A stretch of DNA of 64,000 nt, taken from positions 62,588-126,587 of the forward strand of contig NZ_LMIB01000001.1 in the NCBI RefSeq assembly GCF_001429065.1, read 5' to 3'. A program made the translations under genes and the position numbers. This stretch comes from Sphingomonas sp. Root710 (GTDB lineage: Bacteria > Pseudomonadota > Alphaproteobacteria > Sphingomonadales > Sphingomonadaceae). This document shows, one piece after another, positions 9,053 through 19,456 of the stretch (its first letter is position 1; every line of letters starts with the position of its first letter). The notes under the pieces are model-generated. The model had not been told where the DNA came from, did not search any database, and saw nothing but the letters and a program-made list of their open reading frames with translations.

Positions 9053-10186
9053 GTGTCAGTTAAGTTTGGCTTCTGGTCGGAGCAGGAAACGCAGGTCGGG
9101 CAAAGCTATTCGCGCCGGCTTCATGAGCTCGTCGACGAGGCGGTGCTGGCCGAGAAGATGGGCTTCGACATCGTCAGCCTGTCGGAACAGCACGTGGCGC
9201 TGGGTGGCATATCGAGCTCCGCGCCCGAAGTGGTCTATGGCTATCTCGCGGCGGTCACTTCGCGAATCCGTCTTCGTCCGGCGGTTTCACTGATGCCGAA
9301 GAAGATCAATCACGCGCTCCGCACGGCGGAGCGGGCGGCGGTCAGCGACATCCTCTCGAACGGCCGTTTCGAACTTTATTGCGGCCGGGCGAACACCACC
9401 ATCGCGATGCGCGCGTTCAACGTGGAACCCAGCGAAACGCTGGAGCAGATGGAGGAGGGCATCGCTCTCATCCGCGAAGCTTTCAGCAAGGACATCTTCA
9501 CCTTCACGGGCAAGCATTACCAGGTGCCGCCGCGCCAGCTGGTCCCGAAGCCGCTGCAAAAGCCCTACCCCGTGATGGGCATTGCGGCGACCAGCGAACG
9601 AAGCCACGCCTGGGCGGGCGAACAGGGGCTCGCGGTCCTCAGCCACTCGCTCTACAAGGGCTGGGAGGCGCAAGCCAAGCTCATCGACGCCTATCTGTCC
9701 AACTGGAAGCGCGATCCCGATGGTCCGCTCGAGCGGCCCCGCATCGGCATGCCGCTGTTCATCGGTATCGGGAAGACCGACCAGGAGGCGATCGACGTCT
9801 ATGCCGAGCCGCTGAAGCACTACGCGCGGATATCGACCAGCGGCTATCCCAAGCTCGCCAAGATATCGAGCGACTACGCCTATATGGCCGAGGGGCACGA
9901 GGCGCTGCAACGCGCGGCAACCGACTGGGACTATCTCGTCAATGAGTCGGCCAGCCTGGTCTGCGGAAGCCCCGACACCGTCATCCGCCAGCTGGAGAAG
10001 GTGATCGACCTCGGCGTCGACGAGATCCTCTTTCACCTCGACTCGGTTCCCCACAGCGAGATCATGAAGGCGATCGACCTCATCGGCCGCCATGTGATCC
10101 CCCACTTCAAGGACCGCAACAACGTGGTGCGCTCCTATGACGACGTGCTCGAGCAAATCCGCTCGATGAGAGAGGCGCACGGTTAA
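9053..10186 (+). CDS. Luciferase-like (LLM class) flavin-dependent monooxygenase
   Basis: A 377-residue TIM-barrel protein of the bacterial luciferase-like family. It has the typical N-terminal pattern (LVDEAVLAEKMGFDIVSLSEQH), the LRPAVSLMP strand, the GRFELYCGR segment, and a C-terminal half (IRQLEKVIDLGVDEILFHLD) that closes the barrel. The start is GTG with AAGGAGA at 9040-9046. These enzymes use reduced FMN supplied by a separate reductase, and none is seen nearby. A RibB-domain gene for riboflavin precursor synthesis lies three genes downstream. The likely role is oxygenation of a small organic substrate, not identified. Confidence 0.88.
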   Translation: MSVKFGFWSEQETQVGQSYSRRLHELVDEAVLAEKMGFDIVSLSEQHVALGGISSSAPEVVYGYLAAVTSRIRLRPAVSLMPKKINHALRTAERAAVSDILSNGRFELYCGRANTTIAMRAFNVEPSETLEQMEEGIALIREAFSKDIFTFTGKHYQVPPRQLVPKPLQKPYPVMGIAATSERSHAWAGEQGLAVLSHSLYKGWEAQAKLIDAYLSNWKRDPDGPLERPRIGMPLFIGIGKTDQEAIDVYAEPLKHYARISTSGYPKLAKISSDYAYMAEGHEALQRAATDWDYLVNESASLVCGSPDTVIRQLEKVIDLGVDEILFHLDSVPHSEIMKAIDLIGRHVIPHFKDRNNVVRSYDDVLEQIRSMREAHG

Positions 10187-10220
10187 TCGCACGGGCCTGG
10201 CCCAGACATTGGAGAGCGGA

Positions 10221-11009
10221 ATGAGCAATAAAGTCTACCAGGATCTCATCGTCGAGATCCGGCCGAGCGGGGTTGCGGTGGTCACCATGAACCGCCCGCA
10301 AATCCTGAATGCCATCAGCTGGCCGATGCATTCGGCGCTGGAAGAGGTCTTCGTCGACCTCGACAATGATCCGAAGGTGAAAGCCATTGTGCTGACCGGC
10401 GCCGGACGGGGCTTTTGCTCCGGCGGCGATCAGAACGCGCTCGATGACGACGTCGATACGATCTCGCCGACCCGGTCGGGCCGTCACCTCATCCGCAACA
10501 TGCTCGAACTGGAATCGCCGCTGATCGCCGCCGTGAACGGCGTGGCCGTGGGTCTGGGTGCGACCCTGGCCTTGTTCTGCGACGTCATCTTCGCCCAGCC
10601 CAGCGCACGCTTTGCGGACACGCATGTCACGGCGGGCGTGGTGGCAGGCGATGGCGGGGCCGTGATCTGGCCGATGCTGCTCGGGCCGGTGCGCGCCAAA
10701 CATTATCTGATGACCGGCGATTTCATCTCGGCGGAAGAGGCCGCCGCTGCCGGCATGATCAACAAGGTCGTGCCGGAAGGAACCGTCCTCGACCATGCGA
10801 TCAACTATGCCGAGATGCTGGCCAGTGGCCCGCGCGACGCGATCGTCTGGACGAAATATGCCGTCAACAAGCTGATCAAGGATCAGGTCCACCTGAATCT
10901 CGATACGGCGGCAGCACATGAGATGCTCACCTTCCGCAGCCCCGAGCGCAAGGAAGCGGTCGCGGCATTCCTCGAAAAGCGGAAGCGCTTTGCGGAAGGC
11001 GGCAACTGA
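10221..11009 (+). CDS. Enoyl-CoA hydratase/isomerase family protein
   Basis: A 262-residue crotonase-fold protein with clear oxyanion-hole motifs (GRGFCSGGDQNAL and AVNGVAVGLGATLAL) and ADTHVTAGVVAGDGG in the second catalytic region, where an aspartate replaces a typical glutamate. The ATG at 10221 has GGAG six bases upstream; an in-frame TTG at 10209 is less likely. It is followed one base later by the acyl-CoA ligase gene, so ligase and hydratase probably act in sequence on a CoA thioester. Confidence 0.88.
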   Translation: MSNKVYQDLIVEIRPSGVAVVTMNRPQILNAISWPMHSALEEVFVDLDNDPKVKAIVLTGAGRGFCSGGDQNALDDDVDTISPTRSGRHLIRNMLELESPLIAAVNGVAVGLGATLALFCDVIFAQPSARFADTHVTAGVVAGDGGAVIWPMLLGPVRAKHYLMTGDFISAEEAAAAGMINKVVPEGTVLDHAINYAEMLASGPRDAIVWTKYAVNKLIKDQVHLNLDTAAAHEMLTFRSPERKEAVAAFLEKRKRFAEGGN

Positions 11010-11010
11010 G

Positions 11011-12867
11011 GTGACGTCGCCGCTTTCGTCTCATGATGCCTCACTGGAGGGGGCCACGCTGCCGTCGCTGCTGCGGGATCGAAGGGATTCCTGCGGGGAC
11101 CGCGTGGCGTTTCATCAGAAGCGCGCCGGCCAGTGGCGATGTTCGACATGGCGTGAATATGCCGCCGACATCGCCGCGCTCTCCCAGGCGCTCCTCGACC
11201 ATGGGTTGCGGAAGGGCGACCATGTGGCGATCATGGGCGACGTATCGCAGGAATGGGCCAAAGCCTATATGGCGACCACCTGCGCTGGCGGCGTCGCGGT
11301 GGGGATATATTTCACCTCTTCCACCGAAGAGGTGGAATATATTTTCGCTGATACCGGGTGCAGGCTGGCTTTCGTAGCCGGCGAGAAGGAGCTCGCCGTC
11401 GTGTCGCGGGCCCGGCAAGCCGCGGCCCTGGAAAAGATCATCGTCTTCGACCCTGCTGCCGCGCAGGCTGACAACATCATATCGCTGGACCGATTTGCCG
11501 CCGGGGCTTCCGACGGCATTGCGCTGCTCGACGAACGCGCGCGCGAAGCCCGCCCTGACGATGTTGCCAGCATCGTCTACACGTCCGGCACCACCGGCAA
11601 TCCCAAGGGCGCGATATTGACCCACCGCTCGCTCATAGAAGGGCTGGCGACCACACGAAAATTCTGTCCCCCGCTGTTCAGTGAGCCGCAACGGCTGGTC
11701 ATCCATCTGCCCATGTCGCACGTGGTGGGGCTAGGGCAGGGGATCATCCTTCCGCTGTTCAGCGAGGCGGTCCCATATTTCGGGGAAAGCGGCGCGGAGT
11801 TCGCGAACACCATCCGGGACGTCAAGCCGACCTACTGGATGGCGCCGCCCCGTTTCTATCAACGCTATGCGGCGGAGCTGGTCAGCCGTATCAACGGCTC
11901 CGACCCGCAGCGCCGCACCGCATACCGGCTGGCGATGGCGGTCGCGAAAAAGGCGCTGGCGGCTCGCCAGGGCGAGGGCCGGGGCAATCCCCTGCTGGAC
12001 GCGCTTTTCGTCACTTGCCGGAATGAATTCTTTCTGCCGTGTCTGGCGGAGATCGGGCTCGACGAACTGAAATATCCCTACACCGCCTCGGCGCCGATGC
12101 CGGCGGAGGTCATGAAATTTTGGCAGGTCTGGGGCGTGAACCTGAAGGAATGCTATGGGCAGACCGAGCTGGTCGGCGCCAATGCCGCGCAGATACGCGA
12201 TTGGTCGAAACCGGGGACGATCGGCGAACCAATACCGGATCCGCGCTGGCAGACCGTGCTTGCTGCGGACGGCGAAATGCTGGTGAAGGGGCCCGGTCTT
12301 TTCATCGGCTACCTCAACAAGCCCGAAGAGACGCGCGAAGCCTTGCGCGACGGGTGGCTCCACACCGGCGATATCGTCGAACGGCGCGAGGACGGCCGGC
12401 TGGCGCTGGTGGATCGCAAGAAGGAGATACTCAACACATCCGGCGGCAAGTCGATAAGCCCCGCCCAGATCGAGAACGAGCTGCGCCAGAGCCCCTATAT
12501 TTCGGAGGCCGCCGTTTGCGGCGATGGCCGGAAATACCTCGTCGCCCTTATCGAGGTGGATCGCGTGGCGATGATGGACTGGGTCAAAGATCGCGACATT
12601 TCGGTTCGCGAATATGCGGACCTATGCTCCTCGGAAGCCGTCATCCGGCTGATCGAAGGTGAAGTCGCGAAAGCCAATCAGCGCCTCGCCCAAGTCGAGC
12701 AGGTCAAGGCTTTCCGGATCCTGCACGAAGAACTGTCGGTCGAGAACGGGGTCATGACCGCGACCCGCAAGAAGCGCCGCAGGAATCTTCACGACCGCTA
12801 CAGCGCGCTGATCGCATCGCTGTACGACGATTCCGAAGATCGCCTCATTCGCGACGCCGTTTCGTAG
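11011..12867 (+). CDS. AMP-forming acyl-CoA synthetase (long-chain type)
   Basis: A 618-residue adenylate-forming enzyme. Motifs include [11 protein letters not shown] (P-loop), the tyrosine-glycine-glutamine-threonine motif ECYGQTE, the LHTGDIVE aspartate region and [13 protein letters not shown] of the hinge. The GTG at 11011 follows the preceding stop by one base, with GGAAGG at 10994-10999. The reading frame stays open further upstream but only as overlap with the hydratase. It activates a carboxylic acid to a CoA thioester; overall layout resembles long-chain fatty-acid ligases, but an aromatic or alicyclic acid is possible given the neighbours. Confidence 0.88.
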   Translation: MTSPLSSHDASLEGATLPSLLRDRRDSCGDRVAFHQKRAGQWRCSTWREYAADIAALSQALLDHGLRKGDHVAIMGDVSQEWAKAYMATTCAGGVAVGIYFTSSTEEVEYIFADTGCRLAFVAGEKELAVVSRARQAAALEKIIVFDPAAAQADNIISLDRFAAGASDGIALLDERAREARPDDVASIVYTSGTTGNPKGAILTHRSLIEGLATTRKFCPPLFSEPQRLVIHLPMSHVVGLGQGIILPLFSEAVPYFGESGAEFANTIRDVKPTYWMAPPRFYQRYAAELVSRINGSDPQRRTAYRLAMAVAKKALAARQGEGRGNPLLDALFVTCRNEFFLPCLAEIGLDELKYPYTASAPMPAEVMKFWQVWGVNLKECYGQTELVGANAAQIRDWSKPGTIGEPIPDPRWQTVLAADGEMLVKGPGLFIGYLNKPEETREALRDGWLHTGDIVERREDGRLALVDRKKEILNTSGGKSISPAQIENELRQSPYISEAAVCGDGRKYLVALIEVDRVAMMDWVKDRDISVREYADLCSSEAVIRLIEGEVAKANQRLAQVEQVKAFRILHEELSVENGVMTATRKKRRRNLHDRYSALIASLYDDSEDRLIRDAVS

Positions 12868-12891
12868 ATCGTCTTTGGGAGGTAGCAGGCC

Positions 12892-14004
12892 ATGACCGCT
12901 CGACGCCCCGATCTCGACCGTTCGGCTCTGTCGACGACCGCGGAAATCGTCGATGAGGCGCGCAACGGCCGCATGTTCATCCTGGTCGACGATGAGGATC
13001 GCGAGAATGAGGGCGACCTGGTCATCCCCGCGCAAATGGCCACCCCCGCCGCGATCAACTTCATGGCGGCCCATGGGCGGGGGCTGATCTGTCTGGCGCT
13101 GGGCAAGGAGCGGGTCGACCAGCTCGGCCTCGAACTGATGAGTCCGCAGAACGGTACCCGGCATGAAACCGCCTTCACCGTCTCTATAGAAGCGCGCGAC
13201 GGCGTTTCCACCGGCATATCCGCCCAGGATCGTGCGCGAACGGTTGCGGTCGCGATAGACTCCGCCAAGGGCCCCGAACATATCGTGACGCCCGGCCACG
13301 TCTTTCCACTGATCGCGAGACCCGGCGGCGTGCTCGTGCGGGCCGGCCATACCGAGGCGGCGGTGGATGTCGCTCGCCTCGCCGGGCTCAACCCGTCGGG
13401 GGTGATCTGCGAGATCATGAATGATGACGGCACGATGGCCCGGCTTGAAGACCTGATCGGTTTCGCTTCGCTGCATGGTCTTAAGATCGGCACGATCCGG
13501 GACCTCATCGCTTATCGGCGGCGCCATGATCATGACGTCGAACGCGTCGCCACGGCACCGATCCAGAGCCACTGGGGCGGCGAATGGACGGCCATTACCT
13601 TTCGCATCAAGACGATCGGGGCCGAGGCCATCGCCCTGGTAAAAGGGCATATCGACCCGTCGGGCCCGACGATCGCCCGGATGCACGCGCTGGACGTCTT
13701 TTCGGATGTCCTTGGCCAGACCGGCGATCGCAACAGCCTGATCGCCCGGTCGATGGAGGCCATCGCGCAGGAAGGAAAGGGCGTGATCGTACTCTTCAAT
13801 CGCGACGTTCCGATGTCGCAGCTGCTGCGCATCAAGGCGGGAGAGCCGGTCGCGGACATCACCGAGCTGCGCGATTATGGCATCGGCGCCCAGATCCTCG
13901 CCGAACTCGGCATTCACGACATGATCCTGCTCACAAATTCCCGGCACACGCCGGTCGCGCTCAGGGGATATGGCTTGAACATCGTCGAGCACCGGCAGCT
14001 CTGA
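12892..14004 (+). CDS. ribB: 3,4-dihydroxy-2-butanone 4-phosphate synthase with degenerate RibA-like domain
   Basis: A 370-residue RibBA-type protein. The first half (about 1-205) keeps the DHBP synthase motifs: [21 protein letters not shown] and [10 protein letters not shown]. It should therefore convert ribulose 5-phosphate to the riboflavin precursor. The second half resembles GTP cyclohydrolase II but lacks the zinc cysteines: the SECLTGD position reads ALDVFSD, no CxC motif follows, and the catalytic HRQEGRGIG equivalent is FNRDVPMSQ. Such RibB-only fusions are known in alphaproteobacteria. Its place in a flavin-monooxygenase operon suggests a dedicated flavin supply. Confidence 0.88.
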   Translation: MTARRPDLDRSALSTTAEIVDEARNGRMFILVDDEDRENEGDLVIPAQMATPAAINFMAAHGRGLICLALGKERVDQLGLELMSPQNGTRHETAFTVSIEARDGVSTGISAQDRARTVAVAIDSAKGPEHIVTPGHVFPLIARPGGVLVRAGHTEAAVDVARLAGLNPSGVICEIMNDDGTMARLEDLIGFASLHGLKIGTIRDLIAYRRRHDHDVERVATAPIQSHWGGEWTAITFRIKTIGAEAIALVKGHIDPSGPTIARMHALDVFSDVLGQTGDRNSLIARSMEAIAQEGKGVIVLFNRDVPMSQLLRIKAGEPVADITELRDYGIGAQILAELGIHDMILLTNSRHTPVALRGYGLNIVEHRQL

Positions 14005-14009
14005 AAGCC

Positions 14010-14303
14010 ATGACTCTCGTCCGCCATTATCTGATGACCGCGAAGCCCGGCGGAGCCGAGATGCTCGAAGCCGCTCTCGTCGCGCTCGCCGCCGTCATCC
14101 GGCCTGTTGAGGGATGCCGGGGCATCGAATTGCTGCGTGAGGACGGACGGCCTGGAAGCTTCGTCTTCATCGAGCGATGGGCCAGCCGGCAAGCGCATGA
14201 AGCGAGTGGCCGGGAGCTGCCCAAGCAAAGCTTCGCACCCGTCATGGCCGCGCTCGCCCATCCACCGGAGGTGCGCTGTTTCGATCACTTGCTAGCGGAT
14301 TGA
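14010..14303 (+). CDS. Small ABM-domain (antibiotic biosynthesis monooxygenase-like) protein
   Basis: A 97-residue protein with the dimeric alpha/beta-barrel ABM pattern: a first strand with a basic residue (LVRHYLMTAKPG), a central EGCRGIELLRE helix/strand and a FVFIERWASRQAHEAS segment. It begins five bases after the ribB stop, so it is probably co-transcribed. Members act as cofactor-free oxygenases on quinol-like substrates or as accessory folds, and the role here is not known. Confidence 0.7.
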   Translation: MTLVRHYLMTAKPGGAEMLEAALVALAAVIRPVEGCRGIELLREDGRPGSFVFIERWASRQAHEASGRELPKQSFAPVMAALAHPPEVRCFDHLLAD

Positions 14304-14694
14304 GCGACGGCAATCCGGGCAGCAGATCATTTCGTATCATGCCGCGCGATCCGGCAAGATCAGCATTACATGCCGTCCATCCTATGAGAGATTAAACGAT
14401 AGGAAGGCCATTTTTAAGAAAAGAAGACTTCCCGGGTGAATATTTAATATGTCGCAAAAGCGATTATTATATTCATCCTATAATAATATCGCAGGAAGAA
14501 TGAGCCGGAATCCGTCTAATCATTAGTATATTTGCGGAGCTCCGTCTCTGGAAGAAATCGAGTTTTCGCCAGGGTCGATTATAAAAAGCTGTCCGACACG
14601 CCGTGTCGAAGCGCCTGACGATTTTTCTCGTGGCTCTTCCAATTTTGCGCAACGGATCGATGCGCTCAGTCGCATCGGTGAAAAGGGAGGCACT
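14304..14694. other. Intergenic region, AT-rich leader of TonB receptor gene
   Basis: About 390 bases with no supported gene. The stretch from roughly 14390 to 14530 is clearly AT-richer than its surroundings and has several short inverted A/T runs. The promoter and regulatory sites of the TonB receptor at 14695 are probably here. I could not define a -35/-10 pair or an operator with confidence. Confidence 0.4.
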
Positions 14695-16818
14695 ATGAAA
14701 AAAGATTCCATCCTGAACTTTTGCCTGTCGAGCGTCGCGTCGGTCGCGATCTTCGCGTCGACGGCAGCCCCCGCATGGGCGCAGACCCAGCCGGCGAACC
14801 AGGCCGCCGAGTCCGACGGATCGGATGCGAGCGATATCGTCGTCACGGCACGTAAGCGAAACGAGCGCCTGCAGGACGTTCCCGAGACCATAACAGCTTT
14901 TTCCGCCGATGCCTTGGCGAAGGGCGGGATCAGCGATGTCGACGATCTGGGCCGCAAGCTACCCAATGTCGTCTTGAACCGACGCGGTGACAACGAACCC
15001 AACGTCGTCATCCGCGGCGTCGGCGCCTTCGGCAACACGCAGGGCGTCGGCTTTTATGTCGACGACGTGCGCAACGTCACCGACCAGTCGGCCCGGCTCG
15101 TCGATCTGGAACGGGTGGAGGTGCTCAAGGGACCGCAGGGAACGCTCTATGGCGGCAGCTCGATCGGCGGCGCGATCAAGTTCGTGACGAAAAAGCCGGT
15201 TTACGAGACCGAAGGACAGTTCACCGCGGAAGTCGGCGAACGAAACATACTCAACATCGCGAGCTCGGTGAATCTGCCGATCGTGGATGGTATCGCCGCC
15301 GTTCGGCTGTCGGCTTATGCCGATCATGACGGCGGGTATATCTACAACCCAATTCTTGACGAAAATCCTGATAAGTCGACCGAATATGGGGTCCGTGCAA
15401 CCGTCCGCCTCAATCCCGACGACGCGACGGAAATCCTCGCCAACATGCGGTACAGCAAGACCAATAACGGCGGTAATGATTATTACCCTACCAGCGGACC
15501 GCGCGAATATTCCTATGAAGCCCCGCTGAGCGAGCGCATCTTCAATCACAAGCAGATCCTCGGCGGCACCCTGTCGATTAACCGGGATCTCGATTTCGCG
15601 ACCTTGACCTCGCTCACATCCTATACCCGCCGCAAGAACCGTATCCTTTGGGACGTCGACATCTCCCCCGCGGACGCCGTGTCGGCATCGCAGCGCGATC
15701 CGGTGGTGACGAAGGTCTTCACCCAGGAGTTACGGCTCGCTTCGGATGGCACGGGGCCGTTGAGCTGGCTGCTCGGCGCCTATTACAGCTCGATCCGCGA
15801 CCTCGATCTGTTGAGCCAGGTCGATCTCTATCTGGGCGCGCCGGCGGTGGGAGCCCCGACCATTCCAGACTTTTACGATACGACGACGATGCAACGGCAA
15901 TATGCCGGCTTCGCCAATATCGGTTACAAGGCGGGCAAATTCGAGATCAACATCGGCGCCCGGCTCGATCATTCGACGTTCAGCGCGAACGATCTCACCA
16001 TTGTACAATCGGGACGCACATCCGACACCATCGTTCTGCCGAAGCTGTCGCTGGCCTATCACTCGTCACGTAACCTGATGCTCTATGCATCGCTGTCGAA
16101 AGGCTATGAGCCGAGCAAGTTGAACACGCATGGCGATGCCACATTGGTGCCGTACAAGCGGGAAACCTCGGTCAATATCGAGGCGGGTGCCAAGGGACGG
16201 ATCCTGGACGGCCTGGTGGATTATGACCTGGCCGGTTTCTACATCAAATATAAGGATCGGCAGTTCGAATCCCGGGTGAACCAGGGCGGCGTCGTTGTCG
16301 AGGTCATCACCAATGTCGGTACATCGGAATCCTACGGCCTCGAATTCTCGGGCACCGTGCATCCCGCGAAGGATTTTTCGATTTCCGCGAGCGGCGGCTT
16401 GCTCAAGTCGAAATGGTTGAGCGGCGTCTACTTCCTGCAGGACATTAGCGGCAACCGCACGACGAACGCACCGCGTTTCTCCGGGACGATCAGCGCGGAC
16501 TATAGCCGGCCGGTCTCGGCCGGGCTGAAGATCGGATTGCGCGGTGAATTGACCCACAATAGCGGTTTCTATTGGGACGTGCCCAATCTTACTGCCCAGC
16601 GGGCATATGATATCGCCGCATTCCGGCTGTCGCTGGGTGACATAGACGACAAGTGGGAGCTGGCGCTTCGCGTCGATAACGCCTTCAAGGAAGTCTATAA
16701 CAGCGAATATCAGGATCAGATCCTGGGCGATCGCGTCAATGGCGTGTGCACCATGTGCAGCGATGCACGGATCGGCGCGCCTCGGACCATAAAAGGGTCT
16801 TTCTCCTATAAGTTCTGA
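14695..16818 (+). CDS. TonB-dependent outer-membrane receptor
   Basis: A 707-residue receptor. The signal peptide is cut after AWA (residue 29) and the TonB box DIVVTA lies at residues 47-52. The plug contains LERVEVLKGPQGTLYGGSS, and the barrel ends in SYKF. GGGAGG upstream of the ATG supports the start. This LVVTARKR...QDVP type of receptor is greatly expanded in sphingomonads for uptake of aromatic or plant-derived compounds. It follows the ligase/monooxygenase genes and precedes an AraC-type gene on the opposite strand, so it may import that pathway's substrate. Confidence 0.92.
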   Translation: MKKDSILNFCLSSVASVAIFASTAAPAWAQTQPANQAAESDGSDASDIVVTARKRNERLQDVPETITAFSADALAKGGISDVDDLGRKLPNVVLNRRGDNEPNVVIRGVGAFGNTQGVGFYVDDVRNVTDQSARLVDLERVEVLKGPQGTLYGGSSIGGAIKFVTKKPVYETEGQFTAEVGERNILNIASSVNLPIVDGIAAVRLSAYADHDGGYIYNPILDENPDKSTEYGVRATVRLNPDDATEILANMRYSKTNNGGNDYYPTSGPREYSYEAPLSERIFNHKQILGGTLSINRDLDFATLTSLTSYTRRKNRILWDVDISPADAVSASQRDPVVTKVFTQELRLASDGTGPLSWLLGAYYSSIRDLDLLSQVDLYLGAPAVGAPTIPDFYDTTTMQRQYAGFANIGYKAGKFEINIGARLDHSTFSANDLTIVQSGRTSDTIVLPKLSLAYHSSRNLMLYASLSKGYEPSKLNTHGDATLVPYKRETSVNIEAGAKGRILDGLVDYDLAGFYIKYKDRQFESRVNQGGVVVEVITNVGTSESYGLEFSGTVHPAKDFSISASGGLLKSKWLSGVYFLQDISGNRTTNAPRFSGTISADYSRPVSAGLKIGLRGELTHNSGFYWDVPNLTAQRAYDIAAFRLSLGDIDDKWELALRVDNAFKEVYNSEYQDQILGDRVNGVCTMCSDARIGAPRTIKGSFSYKF

Positions 16819-16825
16819 TGCTGTC

Positions 16826-16847
16826 GGGGGCGTCCGCGGACGCCCCC
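16826..16847 (+). terminator. Strong GC hairpin after TonB receptor gene
   Basis: GGGGGCGTCC and GGACGCCCCC form a perfect inverted repeat separated by GC, eight bases after the TonB gene stop. It lies between convergent genes (TonB + and AraC -), fitting a bidirectional terminator, although no clear U-tract follows on either strand. Confidence 0.6.
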
Positions 16848-16871
16848 GTTACCCGATCGGTCGAGCCGGGC

Positions 16872-17750
16872 TCAGTTGAGTGCGCCCTCGGCGCGATCCT
16901 GCAGATAACGCCGTGGCGGCTTGCCCATATATCGTCTGAACATCGTCGTGAACGCACTGGGCGAGTCATAACCCAGCTCCTGCGAAACGGCCTGGACCGT
17001 GGCCCCCGACGAAAGCCGTTGCACGGCAATCACGATATGGAGCTGTTGACGCCAGCGGCCGAAGGTCATGCCGGTATGCTTGATGATCAGCCGAGCCAGA
17101 CTCCGCTCGCTCATCGCAACGGTCGCCGCCCATTCTCTTATCGTCCTGTGATCATCCGGCGTATCGAGCAGTTCGGCGGCGATCTGCTGTATCTTGGGAT
17201 GACTGGCGACCGGGAAGTGGAGCGGCTCCGCCTTCATCTGCGCGAGTTCGTCCAGAAGCACCTGCGCCAGCCGGCTCGTCGGCCCTTCCAGCGGATAAAG
17301 CGGAGGCAGCTTGGCAAGGTGGAAGATCATCTCCCGCAACATCGGGCTGATGGAGAAGGTTGCGCAGCCATCCGGTAACGGTGCGATCCCCGGATCGATG
17401 AAGACGCAATAGGACCGACCGGTGTCCGATATCTCGATCCTGTGAGGCACGCCGCCCGGTACCCAGACCGCGCCGTTGGACGGAACGATCCGAAGGCCAT
17501 CGAGCGTCCGACACATGATCGAGCCCTCCGCCGTCACCACCAGCTGTCCTTTGCGATGCTTGTGGATCGGCAATTCGTCTTCATTTTCCGAGCGCTTGAA
17601 GACGAAGGACGTCACCGGTCTTGGCAGGTCGTCGGGGTCGAGTGCGCCGAAGCTGATACGGGGCCCGTCGACATCCCATGGGACTGCGGCGCCTCCGTCC
17701 GCTGCCGCGATTCCCGATTCTTCCCCCGCCTCTTTCTTCGCTCTTGGCAT
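16872..17750 (-). CDS. AraC-family transcriptional regulator with N-terminal cupin
   Basis: A 292-residue regulator. Residues about 60-150 form an RmlC-like cupin sensor (PIHKHRKGQLVV and VWVPGGVPHRI). The C-terminal 100 residues carry two helix-turn-helix motifs (MSERSLARLIIKHTGMTF and TVQAVSQELGYDSPSAFTTM) ending FRRYMGKPPRRY, the AraC signature. It probably controls the neighbouring TonB or ligase/monooxygenase genes, but no operator could be identified. Confidence 0.88.
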   Translation of the reverse strand: MPRAKKEAGEESGIAAADGGAAVPWDVDGPRISFGALDPDDLPRPVTSFVFKRSENEDELPIHKHRKGQLVVTAEGSIMCRTLDGLRIVPSNGAVWVPGGVPHRIEISDTGRSYCVFIDPGIAPLPDGCATFSISPMLREMIFHLAKLPPLYPLEGPTSRLAQVLLDELAQMKAEPLHFPVASHPKIQQIAAELLDTPDDHRTIREWAATVAMSERSLARLIIKHTGMTFGRWRQQLHIVIAVQRLSSGATVQAVSQELGYDSPSAFTTMFRRYMGKPPRRYLQDRAEGALN

Positions 17751-17974
17751 GCAACAGCTCCGGCAACCCTGGCCACCCTATTCCAACGTTGACCGTTTCG
17801 CGATATTAAATGGCAATCCTATGAATATTGTCGCCTGCGGCGTTCGGCTACACTTCATGCCGTGGTTTTGTTGAAACGCGGAACAGAATGAGCGCTCAAT
17901 TCCCTAGCAGCCCAGCCATGGAATTTTGTGCCGATGCTACCTCGTTTCGGCATCCAAGCTCTGGGAGGATTCCA

Positions 17975-18475
17975 ATGCAAAACGCCCTGACGCTCGATAG
18001 GATCGACATAAAAATCCTCAATGAACTGCAGAATGACGCGAATCTGACAAATGTCGAACTTGCCGACCGGGTCGCCTTGTCGCCTTCACCTTGTCTGACC
18101 AGAGTGAAGAAGCTCGAGCAGACCGGTATCATCGAAAAACGTGTCACGCTTCTCAACCCCAAGAAGATGGGGCTGGAGATCAACGCCTATATCCAGGTGA
18201 CGCTCGACAAGCAGCCGCGCGCTGCGCTCGAGAATTTTCGCGAGGCGGTCGAGCGGCTTCCCGAGGTCATGGAATGCAACTGGATGATCGGCGAGTGCGA
18301 TTTTCTTCTGCGCGTGATCGTCCGTGACGTCGAGGAGCTGGAGCGGTTGATTGCAAATAAACTGTCCAAGATCGAATCCGTCGCCAGCATCCGGTCGAAC
18401 CTCGTCCTGAAGCAGATCACTTACAAGACCGCGCTTCCGATCAACGATTCACGCAGCCTGAGCCTTCGCGCCTAG
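17975..18475 (+). CDS. Lrp/AsnC-family transcriptional regulator
   Basis: A 166-residue regulator. An N-terminal winged helix-turn-helix (DRIDIKILNELQNDANLT and VALSPSPCLTRVKKLE) is followed by a RAM ligand-binding domain (about 70-150). The ATG at 17975 has GGGAGG at 17963-17968, so the longer open frame from 17828 is not needed. It stands ahead of an SDR and an MFS gene on the same strand, with divergence from the AraC gene behind it. It may sense an amino-acid-like or small acid effector; its target is unknown. Confidence 0.88.
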   Translation: MQNALTLDRIDIKILNELQNDANLTNVELADRVALSPSPCLTRVKKLEQTGIIEKRVTLLNPKKMGLEINAYIQVTLDKQPRAALENFREAVERLPEVMECNWMIGECDFLLRVIVRDVEELERLIANKLSKIESVASIRSNLVLKQITYKTALPINDSRSLSLRA

Positions 18476-18567
18476 CCCTTGGGCAGCCTCATCCGTGACC
18501 GGATCGCGGACGAGTATTCGAGCCGGCTTTCGATCAAAAGGCCGGGGCCTTTCGCAAGAGATGTCTG

Positions 18568-19338
18568 ATGGAAATGTTCAACCTGAGCGGCAAGGTCGCC
18601 GTTATCACCGGTTCGTCACGCGGCATCGGGCGCGCCATCGCCGAAGCCTTTGCCAGCGCGGGCGCCCGCGTCGTGATTTCCAGCCGAAAGCAGTCGGCCT
18701 GCGATGATGTCGCAGATGCACTGAATGCCCGCCACGGGAGGGGGCGGGCTTTCGCCATCGCCGCCACCATCTCCGACAAGGCCGCGCTTCGGGAGCTGGT
18801 GGACGAAGCGCGCCGACTTGCCGGCACGATCGACATCCTGGTCTGCAACGCCGCGACGAATCCCTATTATGGTCCGCTGTCCGGGATCAGCGACGATCAA
18901 TTCCGCAAGATCCTCGACAACAACATTCTCGCCAATCACTGGCTGATCGGCATGGTCGCGCCGGAGATGATCGCGCGGCGCGAGGGCGCGATCATCATCG
19001 TGTCGTCGATCGGCGGGCTCATGGGCTCGGATGTCATCGGCGCCTATAATGTCTCGAAAGCCGCTGATCTCCAGCTTGTACGCAATCTGGCGGTGGAACT
19101 CGGCCCTCACAATATAAGGGTCAATGCCATCGCGCCCGGTGTGATCCGGACGGACTTCGCCCGCGCCTGGTGGGAGGATCCCGAGATGGAGGCGCATCTC
19201 CGTAAGACGACGCCGCTCGGCCGTATCGGCGAGCCGCACGAGATAGCGGGTGCTGCTCTCTTCCTCGCGTCGAGCGCAGGCGCCTATGTCAGCGGGCAGA
19301 ATATCGTCGTCGACGGCGGCAACACGATCAGAGGATGA
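18568..19338 (+). CDS. Short-chain dehydrogenase/reductase
   Basis: A 256-residue classical SDR: NAD(P)-binding TGSSRGIGRAIA near the N-terminus, NAA motif in VCNAATN, catalytic SSIGG serine and YNVSKAA tyrosine-lysine, and the C-terminal VSGQNIVVDGG typical of FabG-like enzymes. The Shine-Dalgarno is weak. Substrate is not predictable; next to an MFS carrier and within a catabolic region it is likely an alcohol or hydroxyacyl dehydrogenase. Confidence 0.88.
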   Translation: MEMFNLSGKVAVITGSSRGIGRAIAEAFASAGARVVISSRKQSACDDVADALNARHGRGRAFAIAATISDKAALRELVDEARRLAGTIDILVCNAATNPYYGPLSGISDDQFRKILDNNILANHWLIGMVAPEMIARREGAIIIVSSIGGLMGSDVIGAYNVSKAADLQLVRNLAVELGPHNIRVNAIAPGVIRTDFARAWWEDPEMEAHLRKTTPLGRIGEPHEIAGAALFLASSAGAYVSGQNIVVDGGNTIRG

Positions 19339-19456
19339 CCGCTCGGCCCGTGGCCGCTTGGCCGGCATATTATCGAGGCCGCGGGGCCGCGGGCCGCGTC
19401 ATTCGGCAGATTATTCCGCCGGGCTGCTGCTAGTCGGGCCGCGAGAGGATAGAAAC

